Positions 15,247-23,893 of a stretch of DNA of 64,000 nucleotides are shown here, one piece after another. The first letter of the stretch is position 1. Every line of letters starts with the position of its first letter. The translations under genes were made by a program, and so were the position numbers. The stretch is from Acidobacteriota bacterium (GTDB lineage: Bacteria; Acidobacteriota; Vicinamibacteria; Vicinamibacterales; UBA2999): the NCBI GenBank assembly GCA_018000455.1, contig JAGNJW010000001.1:124001-188000 (forward strand), in the 5' to 3' direction. The notes beneath the pieces are model-generated. The model did no database searches. It was not told the DNA's origin and worked only from the letters and a program-made list of their open reading frames with translations.

Positions 15247-16770
15247 ATGGCCGCCAGCCTTGCCGACAACCTCACCCGGGCAAAGCGAGTGCTGGCGCGC
15301 TTTCGCGCCTCCCCGGTGTCGCACGTCATCGGCGGCGCGCCGTCGGCCGGGAGCGGCGCGACGTTTGCCAACGTCTCGCCTGTGGACGGCTCGGCGCTCG
15401 GTCAGATCGCCGCCGGTGGCACCACCGAAGTCGATGAGGCCGCGCGTGCCGCGGCCGAGGTCGGCCGGGCCTGGAAGCAGGTGCCCGGCGCGACCCGGCG
15501 CCGGCTGCTGCACAAGGTCGCCGATCTCATCGAGTCGAGGGCCGACGAGATCGCGCTGGTCGAATCGATGGACACCGGCCAGCCGATTCGTTTCATGGAG
15601 AAGGCGGCCGTGCGGGGCGCTGAGAACTTCCGCTTCTACGCCGACCTGGCGCCGGGGGCGGCCGACGGCCAGTCGCTGCCGACCGAGCAGCACCTGAACT
15701 ACACCCTGCGCACCCCGATCGGCCCGGTGGCGGTCATCACGCCCTGGAATACGCCGTTCATGCTCGCCACCTGGAAGATCGCGCCAGCGCTGGCGGCCGG
15801 CTGCACCGTGGTCCACAAGCCCGCGGAGTGGAGTCCGCTGAGCGCGACGCTGCTGGCCGAGATCATGGCGGAGGCGGGTCTTCCACCGGGCGTGACCAAT
15901 CTCGTGCACGGGATGGGCGAGGTGGCCGGCAAGGCGCTCACCGAGCACCCCGACATCAAGGCCGTGGCCTTCGTCGGTGAGTCGTCGACCGGGTCGGCGA
16001 TCATGGCGCAGGGCGCCAGCACGCTCAAGCGCGTGCACTTCGAGCTGGGCGGCAAGAACCCGGTGCTGGTGTTCGCCGACGCCGATCTCGACCGGACGCT
16101 CGATGCGGTGATCTTCATGATCTACTCGCTCAACGGCGAACGCTGCACCTCGAGCAGCCGGCTGCTGGTCGAGCGCTCGATCCATGACTCGTTCGTCGAA
16201 CGCCTGACCGCGCGCCTGGGTCAGCTGCGCGTGGGCCATCCGCTCGATCCGGAGACCGAGATCGGGCCGCTCATCCACCCGCGCCACGTCGCCAAGGTCG
16301 ACGGCTACATGGCGATCGCGGCCGAGGAGGGGGCCGACGTGCGTCGCGGCGTTCTACCCGCTGGACTCGGCGGCAACTACGTCGCCCCGGCCCTCTTCGT
16401 GGGCGCGCAGCCGTCGATGCGGATCGCGCAAGAGGAGATCTTCGGCCCGGTGCTGACGGTGATGCCGTTCGACAGCGACGCCGAGGCGCTCGCGATGGCC
16501 AACGGCACGCGCTACGGACTGGCCGCCTACCTCTGGACGTCGGACGTCATCCGCGCGCACCGGCTCGCCATCGATCTCGAGGCGGGCATGGTCTGGGTCA
16601 ACTCCGAGAACGTGCGCCACCTGGGCACGCCGTTTGGGGGTATGAAGGCCAGCGGCATCGGGCGCGACGGTGGCGACTACAGCTTCGACTTCTACATGGA
16701 GACCAGGAACGTGGCCATCGCGCTCGGCCACCACGTTATCCCCACACTGGGAGCCGGTCCCGCCCGGTGA
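15247..16770 (+). CDS. hpaE: 5-carboxymethyl-2-hydroxymuconate semialdehyde dehydrogenase
   Basis: 507 residues. Aldehyde dehydrogenase fold with NAD-binding WNTPFMLATWK (167-177), general base Glu266 (FELGGKNP) and nucleophile Cys300 (NGERCTSSSRL). The sequence NGERCTSSSR, the FMLATWKIAPALAAG segment and the EIFGPVLTVMPF block are typical of HpaE. It oxidises the ring-cleavage semialdehyde to the dicarboxylate. The genomic place directly after hpaF supports the call. It overlaps the next gene by 4 bases (GTGA). Confidence 0.93.
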   Translation: MAASLADNLTRAKRVLARFRASPVSHVIGGAPSAGSGATFANVSPVDGSALGQIAAGGTTEVDEAARAAAEVGRAWKQVPGATRRRLLHKVADLIESRADEIALVESMDTGQPIRFMEKAAVRGAENFRFYADLAPGAADGQSLPTEQHLNYTLRTPIGPVAVITPWNTPFMLATWKIAPALAAGCTVVHKPAEWSPLSATLLAEIMAEAGLPPGVTNLVHGMGEVAGKALTEHPDIKAVAFVGESSTGSAIMAQGASTLKRVHFELGGKNPVLVFADADLDRTLDAVIFMIYSLNGERCTSSSRLLVERSIHDSFVERLTARLGQLRVGHPLDPETEIGPLIHPRHVAKVDGYMAIAAEEGADVRRGVLPAGLGGNYVAPALFVGAQPSMRIAQEEIFGPVLTVMPFDSDAEALAMANGTRYGLAAYLWTSDVIRAHRLAIDLEAGMVWVNSENVRHLGTPFGGMKASGIGRDGGDYSFDFYMETRNVAIALGHHVIPTLGAGPAR

Positions 16771-18269
16771 TACCGATGCTCGATCCCCGCGTTCATCCGC
16801 GCGTGCAGGCCTGGCTGGCCGACCCGGCCAAGTCATTGTGGTCAGGCGGGCATGGGTTCGCGGGTCGATCGCACGACAGAATCGAAGTTCGCGACCCGGC
16901 CACCGCCAACGTCGTCGCCAGCGTGCCGGACGCCACGGCCGAGGACGTCGATGAGATCGTCCGGGCAGCGGCAGCCGCCGTCACCACCGGCGCCTGGACG
17001 GCGCGCTCGCCCTCGGACCGCGAGCGCTGCCTGCTGCGCCTGGCCGATCTCGTCGAGGCGCATGCCGACGAACTCCAGCACCTCATCGTGCTCGAGAACG
17101 GCAAGCTGCTCCAGGCGGCGCGGCGCGAAGTGGACGGCAGCGTGCGCTTCATCCGCTACGCCGCTGGATGGGCCACCAAGATCGTGGGCGAAACCCTGGA
17201 CGTCAGCTTCGAGCAGACGGGCGCCGGGTTTCAGGCCTACACGCGCCGCGAACCGGTGGGCGTCGTGGGCGGCATTCTGCCCTGGAACATGCCGCTGTCG
17301 ATGGCGGTGTGGAAGGCGGCGCCGGCGCTGGCCTGTGGCTGCGCGGTCGTGCTGAAGCCGGCCGAGGAAACGCCGCTCTCGGCCTTGCGGCTGGCCGAAC
17401 TGGCGGCCGAGGCTGGCCTGCCGGCCGGCTGGCTGAGTGTCGCGACCGGCGGCGCGCGGGCCGGTGCGGCCCTGGTCGCGCACCCGCTCGTCGCGAAAGT
17501 GTCGTTCACCGGCTCGACCGAGGTGGGGCGCCAGGTGGCCCAGACGGCGGCCGGGCGGCTGGCCCGGTTTTCGCTCGAGCTCGGCGGCAAGTCGCCGGTC
17601 GTGGTGTTCGACGACGTCGACGTGACCGCGGCGGCCGCGGACGTGGCGCGGGGAATCTTCTACAACCAGGGGCAGATCTGCGCCGCCGGGTCGAGACTCT
17701 ACGTGCACCGCCGCCGCTTCGACGAGATGACCGATCGCGTTGGCGCGTTGGCTGCCGGCATGACCATCGGCTCGGGCTTCGACGGCGCCTCGCAACTGGG
17801 CCCGCTGGTCTCACAGGCACAGCGCGATCGGGTGCTGGGCTATATCGCCGGCGGGCGGGCGGCCGGGGCATGCACGATCGCCGGTGGCGGGGCGCCCGAA
17901 CGCGACGGCTACTTCGTCGAGCCGACGGTGTTCACCGATGTCAGCGCCGAGATGGCGATCGTGCAGGAGGAGATCTTCGGCCCGGTGCTGGTCGTCGTGC
18001 CGTTCGACGAAGAAGACGAAGTGCTGGCCGCGGTCAACGGCACCGCCTACGGCCTCGGCGCCAGCATCTACTCGCAGGATCTGTCGCGTGTGCACCGGCT
18101 GATTCCACAGATCAGAGCCGGCACGGTCTTCGTCAACGCGCCGGTTCGCACCGATCCCAACCTGCCGTTTGGCGGCGTCAAGGCCTCGGGGCTGGGCCGC
18201 GAGCACGGCTCGTCGATGATCGACCTCTACACCGAACTCAAGTCGGTGGTGATCGGCTATCGGGCATGA
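16767..18269 (+). CDS. Second NAD-dependent aldehyde dehydrogenase, probably for (4-hydroxy)phenylacetaldehyde
   Basis: 500 residues from GTG 16767; ATG 16776 is also possible. Catalytic Glu271 (LELGGKSPV) and Cys305 (NQGQICAAGSR) are intact, with cofactor loop PWNMPLSMAVWK (172-183). The sequence style (FAVDxP-like N-terminus, NQGQIC) is that of betaine/phenylacetaldehyde/4-trimethylaminobutyraldehyde dehydrogenases, distinct from HpaE beside it. Flanked by an aminotransferase and a 2-oxoacid decarboxylase-like enzyme, it most plausibly oxidises 4-hydroxyphenylacetaldehyde to 4-hydroxyphenylacetate, the entry compound of the hpa pathway. Succinate semialdehyde, the pathway end product, is an alternative substrate. 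Confidence 0.88.
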   Translation: MIPMLDPRVHPRVQAWLADPAKSLWSGGHGFAGRSHDRIEVRDPATANVVASVPDATAEDVDEIVRAAAAAVTTGAWTARSPSDRERCLLRLADLVEAHADELQHLIVLENGKLLQAARREVDGSVRFIRYAAGWATKIVGETLDVSFEQTGAGFQAYTRREPVGVVGGILPWNMPLSMAVWKAAPALACGCAVVLKPAEETPLSALRLAELAAEAGLPAGWLSVATGGARAGAALVAHPLVAKVSFTGSTEVGRQVAQTAAGRLARFSLELGGKSPVVVFDDVDVTAAAADVARGIFYNQGQICAAGSRLYVHRRRFDEMTDRVGALAAGMTIGSGFDGASQLGPLVSQAQRDRVLGYIAGGRAAGACTIAGGGAPERDGYFVEPTVFTDVSAEMAIVQEEIFGPVLVVVPFDEEDEVLAAVNGTAYGLGASIYSQDLSRVHRLIPQIRAGTVFVNAPVRTDPNLPFGGVKASGLGREHGSSMIDLYTELKSVVIGYRA

Positions 18270-19300
18270 GCGACATTCCGCCAGTGCCTTGGTCGGAGCT
18301 GTCGGCCAACGAGAATCCCTCGCCGCCGTCGCCTCGCGTTGCCGCGGCCGTGGTCGAGGCCCTGGCGCACCTCAACCGCTATCCGGAAGGGGAGGACGCG
18401 GCACTGCGCGAGGCGGTGGCCGGGCACCTCGGACGGGGTCTGACACCAGCGCATGTCGTGACCGGCTCGAGCGGCTCCGACGTGCTCGAGCTCATCGCTC
18501 GTGCTCTGCTTGCACCCGGCGACGAGGTCGTCGTGTCGCAGCCCACGTTCCATGTCTATGCCTCGACCGCGCGTCATCAGCAGGCGCGGGTGGTGACAGT
18601 GCCCCTGGACCCCGTGTCGCTCGCCTGCGACGTGGACGGAGTGCTCGGGGTGGTGACGCCGGCGACGCGTCTCGTCTACCTCTGCAATCCAGGCAATCCC
18701 ACGGGCGTCGTCGTGCCGAACGCCGACGTCGAGGCCCTGCTGGCCGGGCTCCCGCCGCGGGTCGTGCTGGTGGCCGACGAAGTCTACGTGCACTACGTGA
18801 CCAGCCCCGCCTTCCCCGACTCGATCGGCCAGGTGCTGGCCGGGCGGCCGGTAGTGATCGTGCACTCCTTCTCGAAGGTCTACGCGCTGGCGGGTCTGCG
18901 CCTGGGCTACGCGGTGACGCGACCCGATCTGGCGGCGACGATCGGCGGCGTTCGCCGCAAGTTTCACCTGGGACGCCTCGACGTCGCGGCCGGCATCGCC
19001 GCCTTGGCCGATCAGGAGTTCGTGCGCGACAGCGTGGCGCTCGTGCACCAGGAACTGCCGAGGTTCTACGACGCCTTCCGGCGGCTCGGCCTGACCTTCT
19101 GGCCCACTGACGCGAACTTCGTGCTGTTCCGGGCGCCGGTGGACGCAAGCGAGCTGGTGCGCGCGCTGGCCGCGCGCGGCGTGAAGGTGCGGACCACCGA
19201 CGGCAACGGCCTGCCGGGCCATGTGCGCGTCACGGTCGGACGGCCCGAAGAGAATCAGCAGTTCGTGGCAGCCCTTTCGGCGGTACTCACATGCGCATGA
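18266..19300 (+). CDS. Fold-type I aminotransferase (HisC/aromatic type), putative tyrosine aminotransferase
   Basis: 344 residues. PLP enzyme with Lys204 in HSFSKVYALAGLRLGY, ANENPSPPSP near the N-terminus (substrate-binding Asn), CNPGNPTG (140-147) and ADEVYVHYV (170-178). The overall pattern is that of histidinol-phosphate aminotransferase, a group that includes aromatic aminotransferases. It lies in a catabolic operon away from other histidine genes, so transamination of tyrosine or phenylalanine to the arylpyruvate is the likely job. The start overlaps the preceding stop by ATGA, and its end overlaps the next gene by 10 bases. Confidence 0.85.
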   Translation: MSDIPPVPWSELSANENPSPPSPRVAAAVVEALAHLNRYPEGEDAALREAVAGHLGRGLTPAHVVTGSSGSDVLELIARALLAPGDEVVVSQPTFHVYASTARHQQARVVTVPLDPVSLACDVDGVLGVVTPATRLVYLCNPGNPTGVVVPNADVEALLAGLPPRVVLVADEVYVHYVTSPAFPDSIGQVLAGRPVVIVHSFSKVYALAGLRLGYAVTRPDLAATIGGVRRKFHLGRLDVAAGIAALADQEFVRDSVALVHQELPRFYDAFRRLGLTFWPTDANFVLFRAPVDASELVRALAARGVKVRTTDGNGLPGHVRVTVGRPEENQQFVAALSAVLTCA

Positions 19301-20922
19301 CCGGCGGCACGGCCGTCGTCAGCGCGCTGCTGGCCGAGGGTGTCGACACGATCTTTGGCCTGCCCGGCATCCAGAACGACTGGTTCTACAACGCCCTCTA
19401 CGATGCCGGCGATCGCATCCGCGTGATTCACACGCGCCACGAGCAGGGCGCCGCCTACATGGCGCTCGGCTACGCGCTGGCCCGCGGCGGCATAGGCGTC
19501 TACAACGTGGTGCCCGGGCCAGGCGTGCTCAACACCACGGCGGCGCTGGCCACCGCCTATGCGCTGAATGCGCAGGTGTTGTGCCTGACCGGACAGATCC
19601 CGCTTGCCGCCATCGGCCGCGACGGGGGTGTGCTGCACGAGATTCCCGACCAGCTTGGCGTGCTCCGCAGCCTCACCAAGTGGGCCGAGCGCGCCACCAG
19701 CGTGGCCGAGGCCGGGCGCCTGACGACTGAGGCCTTCGTCGCGCTGCGCTCGGGCCGGCCCCGTCCTGTTGCGCTCGAAGTGCCGATGGACGTGCTGGCC
19801 GCCGAGGCTGACGTCGACGTCGTCGGCCCTCCGATGCCCGGCGCCAACGAGCCGCTCGACGACGACCTGCTCAGTGAAGCTGTGGCGCTACTGGCGGGCG
19901 CGCGCCGGCCTCTCATCTGGGTGGGCGGGGGAGCGCACGGCGCCAGTGCCGCCATCCGGCAGCTTGCCGACCATCTGCAGGCGCCGGTCGGCTCGTATCG
20001 CACCGGGCGCGGCGTGGTCGACAGCCGCCATCACCTCGCGCTGGTGCAGCCGCAGGCGCATGCCTTGTGGCGCGACGTCGACGTCGTGCTGGCGATCGGC
20101 ACGAACATGCGCGTGCCGTTGCAGAACTGGGGTGTTGACGATCGCCTGCAGGTCATTCGCGTCGACGTCGACCCCGCCACCCACGACCGGGTGACGAGGC
20201 CCGCGGTCGCCCTGACGGCGCGGGCTGAAGACGCCGTGCCGCGCCTGCTCGAGTGGTTGACACGGGAGGTGTCGCCGCGGCCGTCACGTCGAGACGAGAT
20301 GGCGGTGCTGGCGGCACAGTGGCGGGAACAGTCGGCCTTCCTGCAGCCACAGATCGCCTATCTCGATGTGATCCGCGAGGCCCTCGGCGAGCACGGCGTG
20401 TTCGTCGACGAGCTCACCCAAGTGGGCTTCTCGGCGCGCGTCGTGATGCCGGTTTACCATCCACGCACGTTCATCTCCACCGGCTATCAGGGCACCCTCG
20501 GCTACGGGTTCCAGACCGCGCTCGGCGTGAAGGTGGCACGTCCCGACGTGCCGGTCATCTCGGTGACGGGCGATGGGGGATTCATGTTCGGCGTGCAGGA
20601 ACTGGCTACCGCCGTGCAGCACGGCATCAACCTCGTGACCATCGTCTTCAACAACAATCAGTACGGCAACGTGCAGCACATGCAGCGCACGCTCTACGGG
20701 CAGCGCGTCATCGCCACCGACCTCCGCAATCCGAATTTTCCGCAGCTCGCCGCTTCGTTCGGCGCCGCTGGCTACCGGGCCGAGACGCCGGACGCCCTGG
20801 CCGACGCCCTTCACCACGCCTTGGCCGCCGGCCTGCCGGCGCTCATCGAAGTGCCATGCGGCGACATGCCCGACGTCGATCGGTTCCGCAAACTGCCGCG
20901 GCTGCGCGGCGGAAAGGGCTGA
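19291..20922 (+). CDS. ThDP-dependent enzyme, acetolactate-synthase-like; putative arylpyruvate decarboxylase
   Basis: 543 residues (ATG 19291 or 19297). Three-domain ThDP architecture: N-terminal PYR domain with catalytic Glu51 in RHEQGAAYMA, central Rossmann-like domain (about 190-320) and PP domain with GDGGF (about 427) through FNNNQYGN (about 457), the Mg-ThDP motif. It belongs to the acetolactate synthase/pyruvate oxidase/arylpyruvate decarboxylase superfamily. No small regulatory subunit gene is nearby, which argues against valine/isoleucine synthesis. Between an aminotransferase and ring-degradation genes, decarboxylation of 4-hydroxyphenylpyruvate or phenylpyruvate is the best reading, as an Ehrlich-type step. 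Substrate is inferred. Confidence 0.82.
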   Translation: MRMTGGTAVVSALLAEGVDTIFGLPGIQNDWFYNALYDAGDRIRVIHTRHEQGAAYMALGYALARGGIGVYNVVPGPGVLNTTAALATAYALNAQVLCLTGQIPLAAIGRDGGVLHEIPDQLGVLRSLTKWAERATSVAEAGRLTTEAFVALRSGRPRPVALEVPMDVLAAEADVDVVGPPMPGANEPLDDDLLSEAVALLAGARRPLIWVGGGAHGASAAIRQLADHLQAPVGSYRTGRGVVDSRHHLALVQPQAHALWRDVDVVLAIGTNMRVPLQNWGVDDRLQVIRVDVDPATHDRVTRPAVALTARAEDAVPRLLEWLTREVSPRPSRRDEMAVLAAQWREQSAFLQPQIAYLDVIREALGEHGVFVDELTQVGFSARVVMPVYHPRTFISTGYQGTLGYGFQTALGVKVARPDVPVISVTGDGGFMFGVQELATAVQHGINLVTIVFNNNQYGNVQHMQRTLYGQRVIATDLRNPNFPQLAASFGAAGYRAETPDALADALHHALAAGLPALIEVPCGDMPDVDRFRKLPRLRGGKG

Positions 20923-20923
20923 C

Positions 20924-21508
20924 GTGACCCCCAGCCAGGACGCGATCTGGCAGCGTGCCCAGCCGCTGCTCGGCGTGCGGTCGAACGACGTGCACACGCT
21001 CTATTGCTACCGCTTCGCGCGTGCCCTGTGCGCGCTCCATCCGGACGCCGATGCCGAGGTGGTGATTCCCGCCATCCTGCTGCACGACATCGGCTGGAGC
21101 ACGGTGCCACCCGACAAGATCCTGCAGTCGTTCGGCCCGCGCACCGAGTATCCGGAGCTGCGGCGTCAGCACGAGGTCGAAGGCGCGCGGCTGGCGCGCG
21201 AGATCCTGGCGGCGATTGGCCATCCAGTGGCTCAGACCGCAGCCATCGCAAGAATCATCGATGGCCACGACACGCGCGCCGACGCGCTGTCGCTCGAAGA
21301 CGGACTGGTCAAGGACGCCGACAAGCTGTGGCGCTACACGCCGTTCGGCCTCGAGACGGTGCGCGGCTGGTTCGGCCACGGTGTCGACGAGCAGCTCGCG
21401 CTGCTCGACGAGTGGGGCCGCACGCGCTTCTTCGGGGAGGCCGCCCGCCACATGGCCCTCGGCCTGCTGACCGGGCTGCGCGCCGAACGGGAGCTGCGCG
21501 GTGGATAG
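20924..21508 (+). CDS. HD-domain phosphohydrolase-like protein
   Basis: 194 residues from GTG 20924, one base after the preceding stop. Metal-binding HD pattern: His24, His54-Asp55 (ILLHDIGWS), a histidine-aspartate pair in IIDGHDTRAD (115-116) and Asp131/Asp133 in VKDADKLWRY. The DADKLWRYT and LHDIGWS motifs resemble small HD hydrolases that act on nucleotides or phosphorylated small molecules. No signalling domain is attached. It sits inside the catabolic operon and its 3' end overlaps the P-loop gene, so it is co-expressed with the pathway. Actual substrate unknown. Confidence 0.75.
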   Translation: MTPSQDAIWQRAQPLLGVRSNDVHTLYCYRFARALCALHPDADAEVVIPAILLHDIGWSTVPPDKILQSFGPRTEYPELRRQHEVEGARLAREILAAIGHPVAQTAAIARIIDGHDTRADALSLEDGLVKDADKLWRYTPFGLETVRGWFGHGVDEQLALLDEWGRTRFFGEAARHMALGLLTGLRAERELRGG

Positions 21509-22340
21509 GGCGGCCAGCGTGATTCCACGCGACTGGGACGCCGGCGCGGCGCTCGAGCAGTTGGCCGCGCGCCAGAGCGTCGTCATCCTCGCGGGTCTTC
21601 CCGGGGTGGGCAAGAGCCTGCTCCTGCAGCAACTGGCCCGAATGGCGCGGGCAGCGGGCCGGCAGGTGTCTCTGCTCCAGTGGGATGTCGCGCGCCGCGC
21701 CTTCGAGACCGAGGCCATCCTGGCGCGCTATCCCGAAGTCGACGGCTTCACCCACGCCGCCATCAAGCGGGCGGCGGGCCTGTGGGCCAGGGCCGCCGTG
21801 TGGCAGTGGCGACAGGCGCACGATGCGACCCACCTGCTGCTCGGCGAAGCGCCGCTGGTCGGCGGCCGGCTCGCCGAGCTGGCCACCGTGGCAGCTGACG
21901 AGGCCGAGCCGTTTCTGGCCAGCGACGAGGTGCGCTTCGTGCTGCCGGTGCCATCGCGCGAGGTGCGCCGGCTGATCGAGGCGGCACGCCTCAGGTCGAA
22001 CCAGTCGCCGGCCCACGAGCGCGAACGTGGCGATGCGCCCCCCAACGTGCTGCGGGCGCTGTGGGAAGACGTCTACCGCGAGGGCGCGGCGACCGGCCTC
22101 CTGCCGTCGGTGGCGCCTGCGGGCGACATCCCTTACGATCCCGACGCCTACCGAGCCGTCTACACGTCGTGGCTCGGCGCCCGTCACCTGACCGTCCTCG
22201 AGATCGACCGGCAGCTCGAGCCGGCCGGATCGGTCTACGAGATCGGCGCCGTGACAAGCGAGCTGACACCGTCGCCGGCGGAGGTCGAGCGCGTCATGCG
22301 GATCGTCGATGGCCATGAGACGAAAGGCACGCGCGCATGA
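21501..22340 (+). CDS. P-loop NTPase of unknown function in the aromatic operon
   Basis: 279 residues from GTG 21501, overlapping the HD gene by 8 bases. Walker A is GLPGVGKS (32-39) within VVILAGLPGVGKSLLLQQLA; a Walker B-like acidic strand may be HLLLGEAPL (about 111-119). The N-terminal half looks like a nucleotide kinase or AAA-like core. The C-terminal half (150-279) has no motif I recognise. I cannot name a family. Overlaps on both sides (8 bases upstream, 4 bases with the dioxygenase gene) tie it to the pathway, perhaps as a kinase acting with the HD hydrolase or as an activator. Confidence 0.7.
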   Translation: MDRAASVIPRDWDAGAALEQLAARQSVVILAGLPGVGKSLLLQQLARMARAAGRQVSLLQWDVARRAFETEAILARYPEVDGFTHAAIKRAAGLWARAAVWQWRQAHDATHLLLGEAPLVGGRLAELATVAADEAEPFLASDEVRFVLPVPSREVRRLIEAARLRSNQSPAHERERGDAPPNVLRALWEDVYREGAATGLLPSVAPAGDIPYDPDAYRAVYTSWLGARHLTVLEIDRQLEPAGSVYEIGAVTSELTPSPAEVERVMRIVDGHETKGTRA

Positions 22341-23302
22341 AGGCACCTGAGATCGTCCGTCTGGGCCATGTCATCCTGCAGGTCACCGACCTGGCAGCGT
22401 CACGGGCCTTCTACGTCGGCCTGCTCGGTCTCGATGTCGTCGACGAGTCGGCAAAGCACCTGTGCCTGCGGGGCGTCGAGGATCGCGAGTGGACGCTCAT
22501 GCTCGAGGCGAGCAGCGCTCCCGGCGTTCGTCAGATCGGTTTCAAGGTGTCGGCCGAAGAGGATCTCGACGGCCTCGAACAGCTGGCCGGCCGCCTCGGG
22601 CTCACCTCGGCCCGCCGCCAGGAAGTGGAGCGGCCGTCGCTGCTCACGCTCGACGATCCGTTCGGCTCGCCGCTCGCGTTCTACTTCGCGTCGGTGAAGC
22701 GCCCGTGGCTGCTGCAGCAATACGATCGCCGCCGCTGTCCGTCCATTCAGCGCATCGACCACGTCAACCTGTTTGTCGCCAACCCCGGCCAGGCCCTGAC
22801 GTGGTACCGGGACGCGCTCGGGTTCCGCCTGACCGAGTACACCGAAGACGAGGCCGGCAACGTCTGGGCGGCATGGCTCCACCGCAAGGGCAACGTGCAC
22901 GATGTGGCGTTCACCAATGGGGCCGGGCCGCGGCTGCACCACGTGGCGTTCTGGATGCCCGACGCCGCCCAGGTGCTGCAGTTGTGCGACGTGCTCGGCG
23001 CCTCGCGCACCGGAGCCATCGAGCGCGGCCCTGGACGGCACGGCATCTCGAACGCCCTCTATCTCTATCTGCGCGACCCCGACGGGCACCGCGTCGAGAT
23101 CTACACTTCCGACTACCTCACCGTGGATCCCGATTTCGAGCCGACCAGGTGGCGCCTCGACGATCCATATCGCCAGCAGCTGTGGGGCGGCCTGGCACCC
23201 AAGAGCTGGTTCACGGAGGGCAGCCCGTTCACCCGGGCCGACGGCAGTCACCGGCCGCTGACGCCACCGGTCCTCGAGGGGCTGCCGCGCTACATCAGCT
23301 GA
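22337..23302 (+). CDS. hpaD: 3,4-dihydroxyphenylacetate 2,3-dioxygenase, type I extradiol (VOC)
   Basis: 321 residues. Two glyoxalase/bleomycin-resistance (VOC) modules: residues 5-125 and 137-265. Iron ligands of the second module are His142 (IDHVNLFV), His201 or 202 (GPRLHHVAFW) and Glu254 (HRVEIYTSDY); the second-sphere acid-base His188 (NVHDVAF) is also present. The pattern closely follows the homoprotocatechuate dioxygenases of Brevibacterium and Arthrobacter, not the class III LigB-type HpaD of E. coli. It opens the ring of homoprotocatechuate between carbons 2 and 3. It is the last gene of the operon. Confidence 0.92.
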   Translation: MKAPEIVRLGHVILQVTDLAASRAFYVGLLGLDVVDESAKHLCLRGVEDREWTLMLEASSAPGVRQIGFKVSAEEDLDGLEQLAGRLGLTSARRQEVERPSLLTLDDPFGSPLAFYFASVKRPWLLQQYDRRRCPSIQRIDHVNLFVANPGQALTWYRDALGFRLTEYTEDEAGNVWAAWLHRKGNVHDVAFTNGAGPRLHHVAFWMPDAAQVLQLCDVLGASRTGAIERGPGRHGISNALYLYLRDPDGHRVEIYTSDYLTVDPDFEPTRWRLDDPYRQQLWGGLAPKSWFTEGSPFTRADGSHRPLTPPVLEGLPRYIS

Positions 23303-23308
23303 TCGGGG

Positions 23309-23720
23309 GTGCGGCGTCGCGTGCAGGGCGGCGCTCCGGTTACTTCATATTTTCCGATCGGATCGGGCGCCAGACTCGCGATCGAGGACGCCATCAGGCT
23401 CAACACCGTCCTGTCCAACTCGCCCCGCGACGTCCGAGCGGCCGTCGGGCGTTATCAGGACACGCGCAGCATCGAAGTGCTGAAGCTCCCGGGTGATCGT
23501 GTCGCCGATGGCGCAGTACACCGCCCTGGCAGACGGCACACCCACCGACTGGCATCTGGTGCACCTCGGTGCCCGCGCCTCCGGCGGCGCCGGGATGGTG
23601 ATGACCGAGATGACCTGCGTGGCGCCAGATACCCGCATCACGCCGGCTTGTCCCGGCCGGTGGTCTGACGCCCATCGCGAACCACGGCTACAGGACACTA
23701 GACGCGCATCGTCGACTTCG
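23309..23720 (+). pseudogene. Remnant of a bifunctional salicylyl-CoA 5-hydroxylase/anthraniloyl-CoA monooxygenase-type gene
   Basis: In one frame (from about 23342) TSYFPIGSGARLAIEDAIRL and a following RYQDTR match the C-terminal end of the FAD monooxygenase domain. Directly after, in the +1 frame from 23493, VIVSPMAQYTALADG, DWHLVHLGARASGGAGMV and TEMTCVAPDTRITP match the start of an old-yellow-enzyme domain. In intact proteins of this family both domains lie in one chain of about 770 residues, separated by about 80 residues absent here. A further frame change follows (RIVDF at about 23703), and no start or full domain remains. The 590-bp gap between hpaD and the TPR gene thus holds a decayed aryl-CoA catabolic gene; 23721-23893 shows nothing else. 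Confidence 0.75.
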
Positions 23721-23893
23721 CAACCACTGGGCGCCGCCTATCGCGAGGCGATTGGCCGGCGCTTTGTGGCCCGTCTCGGCGATGATGGAAGCCGGCGGCG
23801 ACGTGGAGAACGAAGCCACTGCGGTCGTGCCATGAGTCGCGTCGCCGTCCGACCCGTCAGCGACAGTACCGTTTGCCCCCGAGGACCGTTACC

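Noticed and set aside
19291-20922. ThDP enzyme as acetolactate synthase (ilvB)
   Set aside because: No ilvN/ilvC neighbours; context and lack of a regulatory subunit favour an arylpyruvate decarboxylase, although the family is the same.
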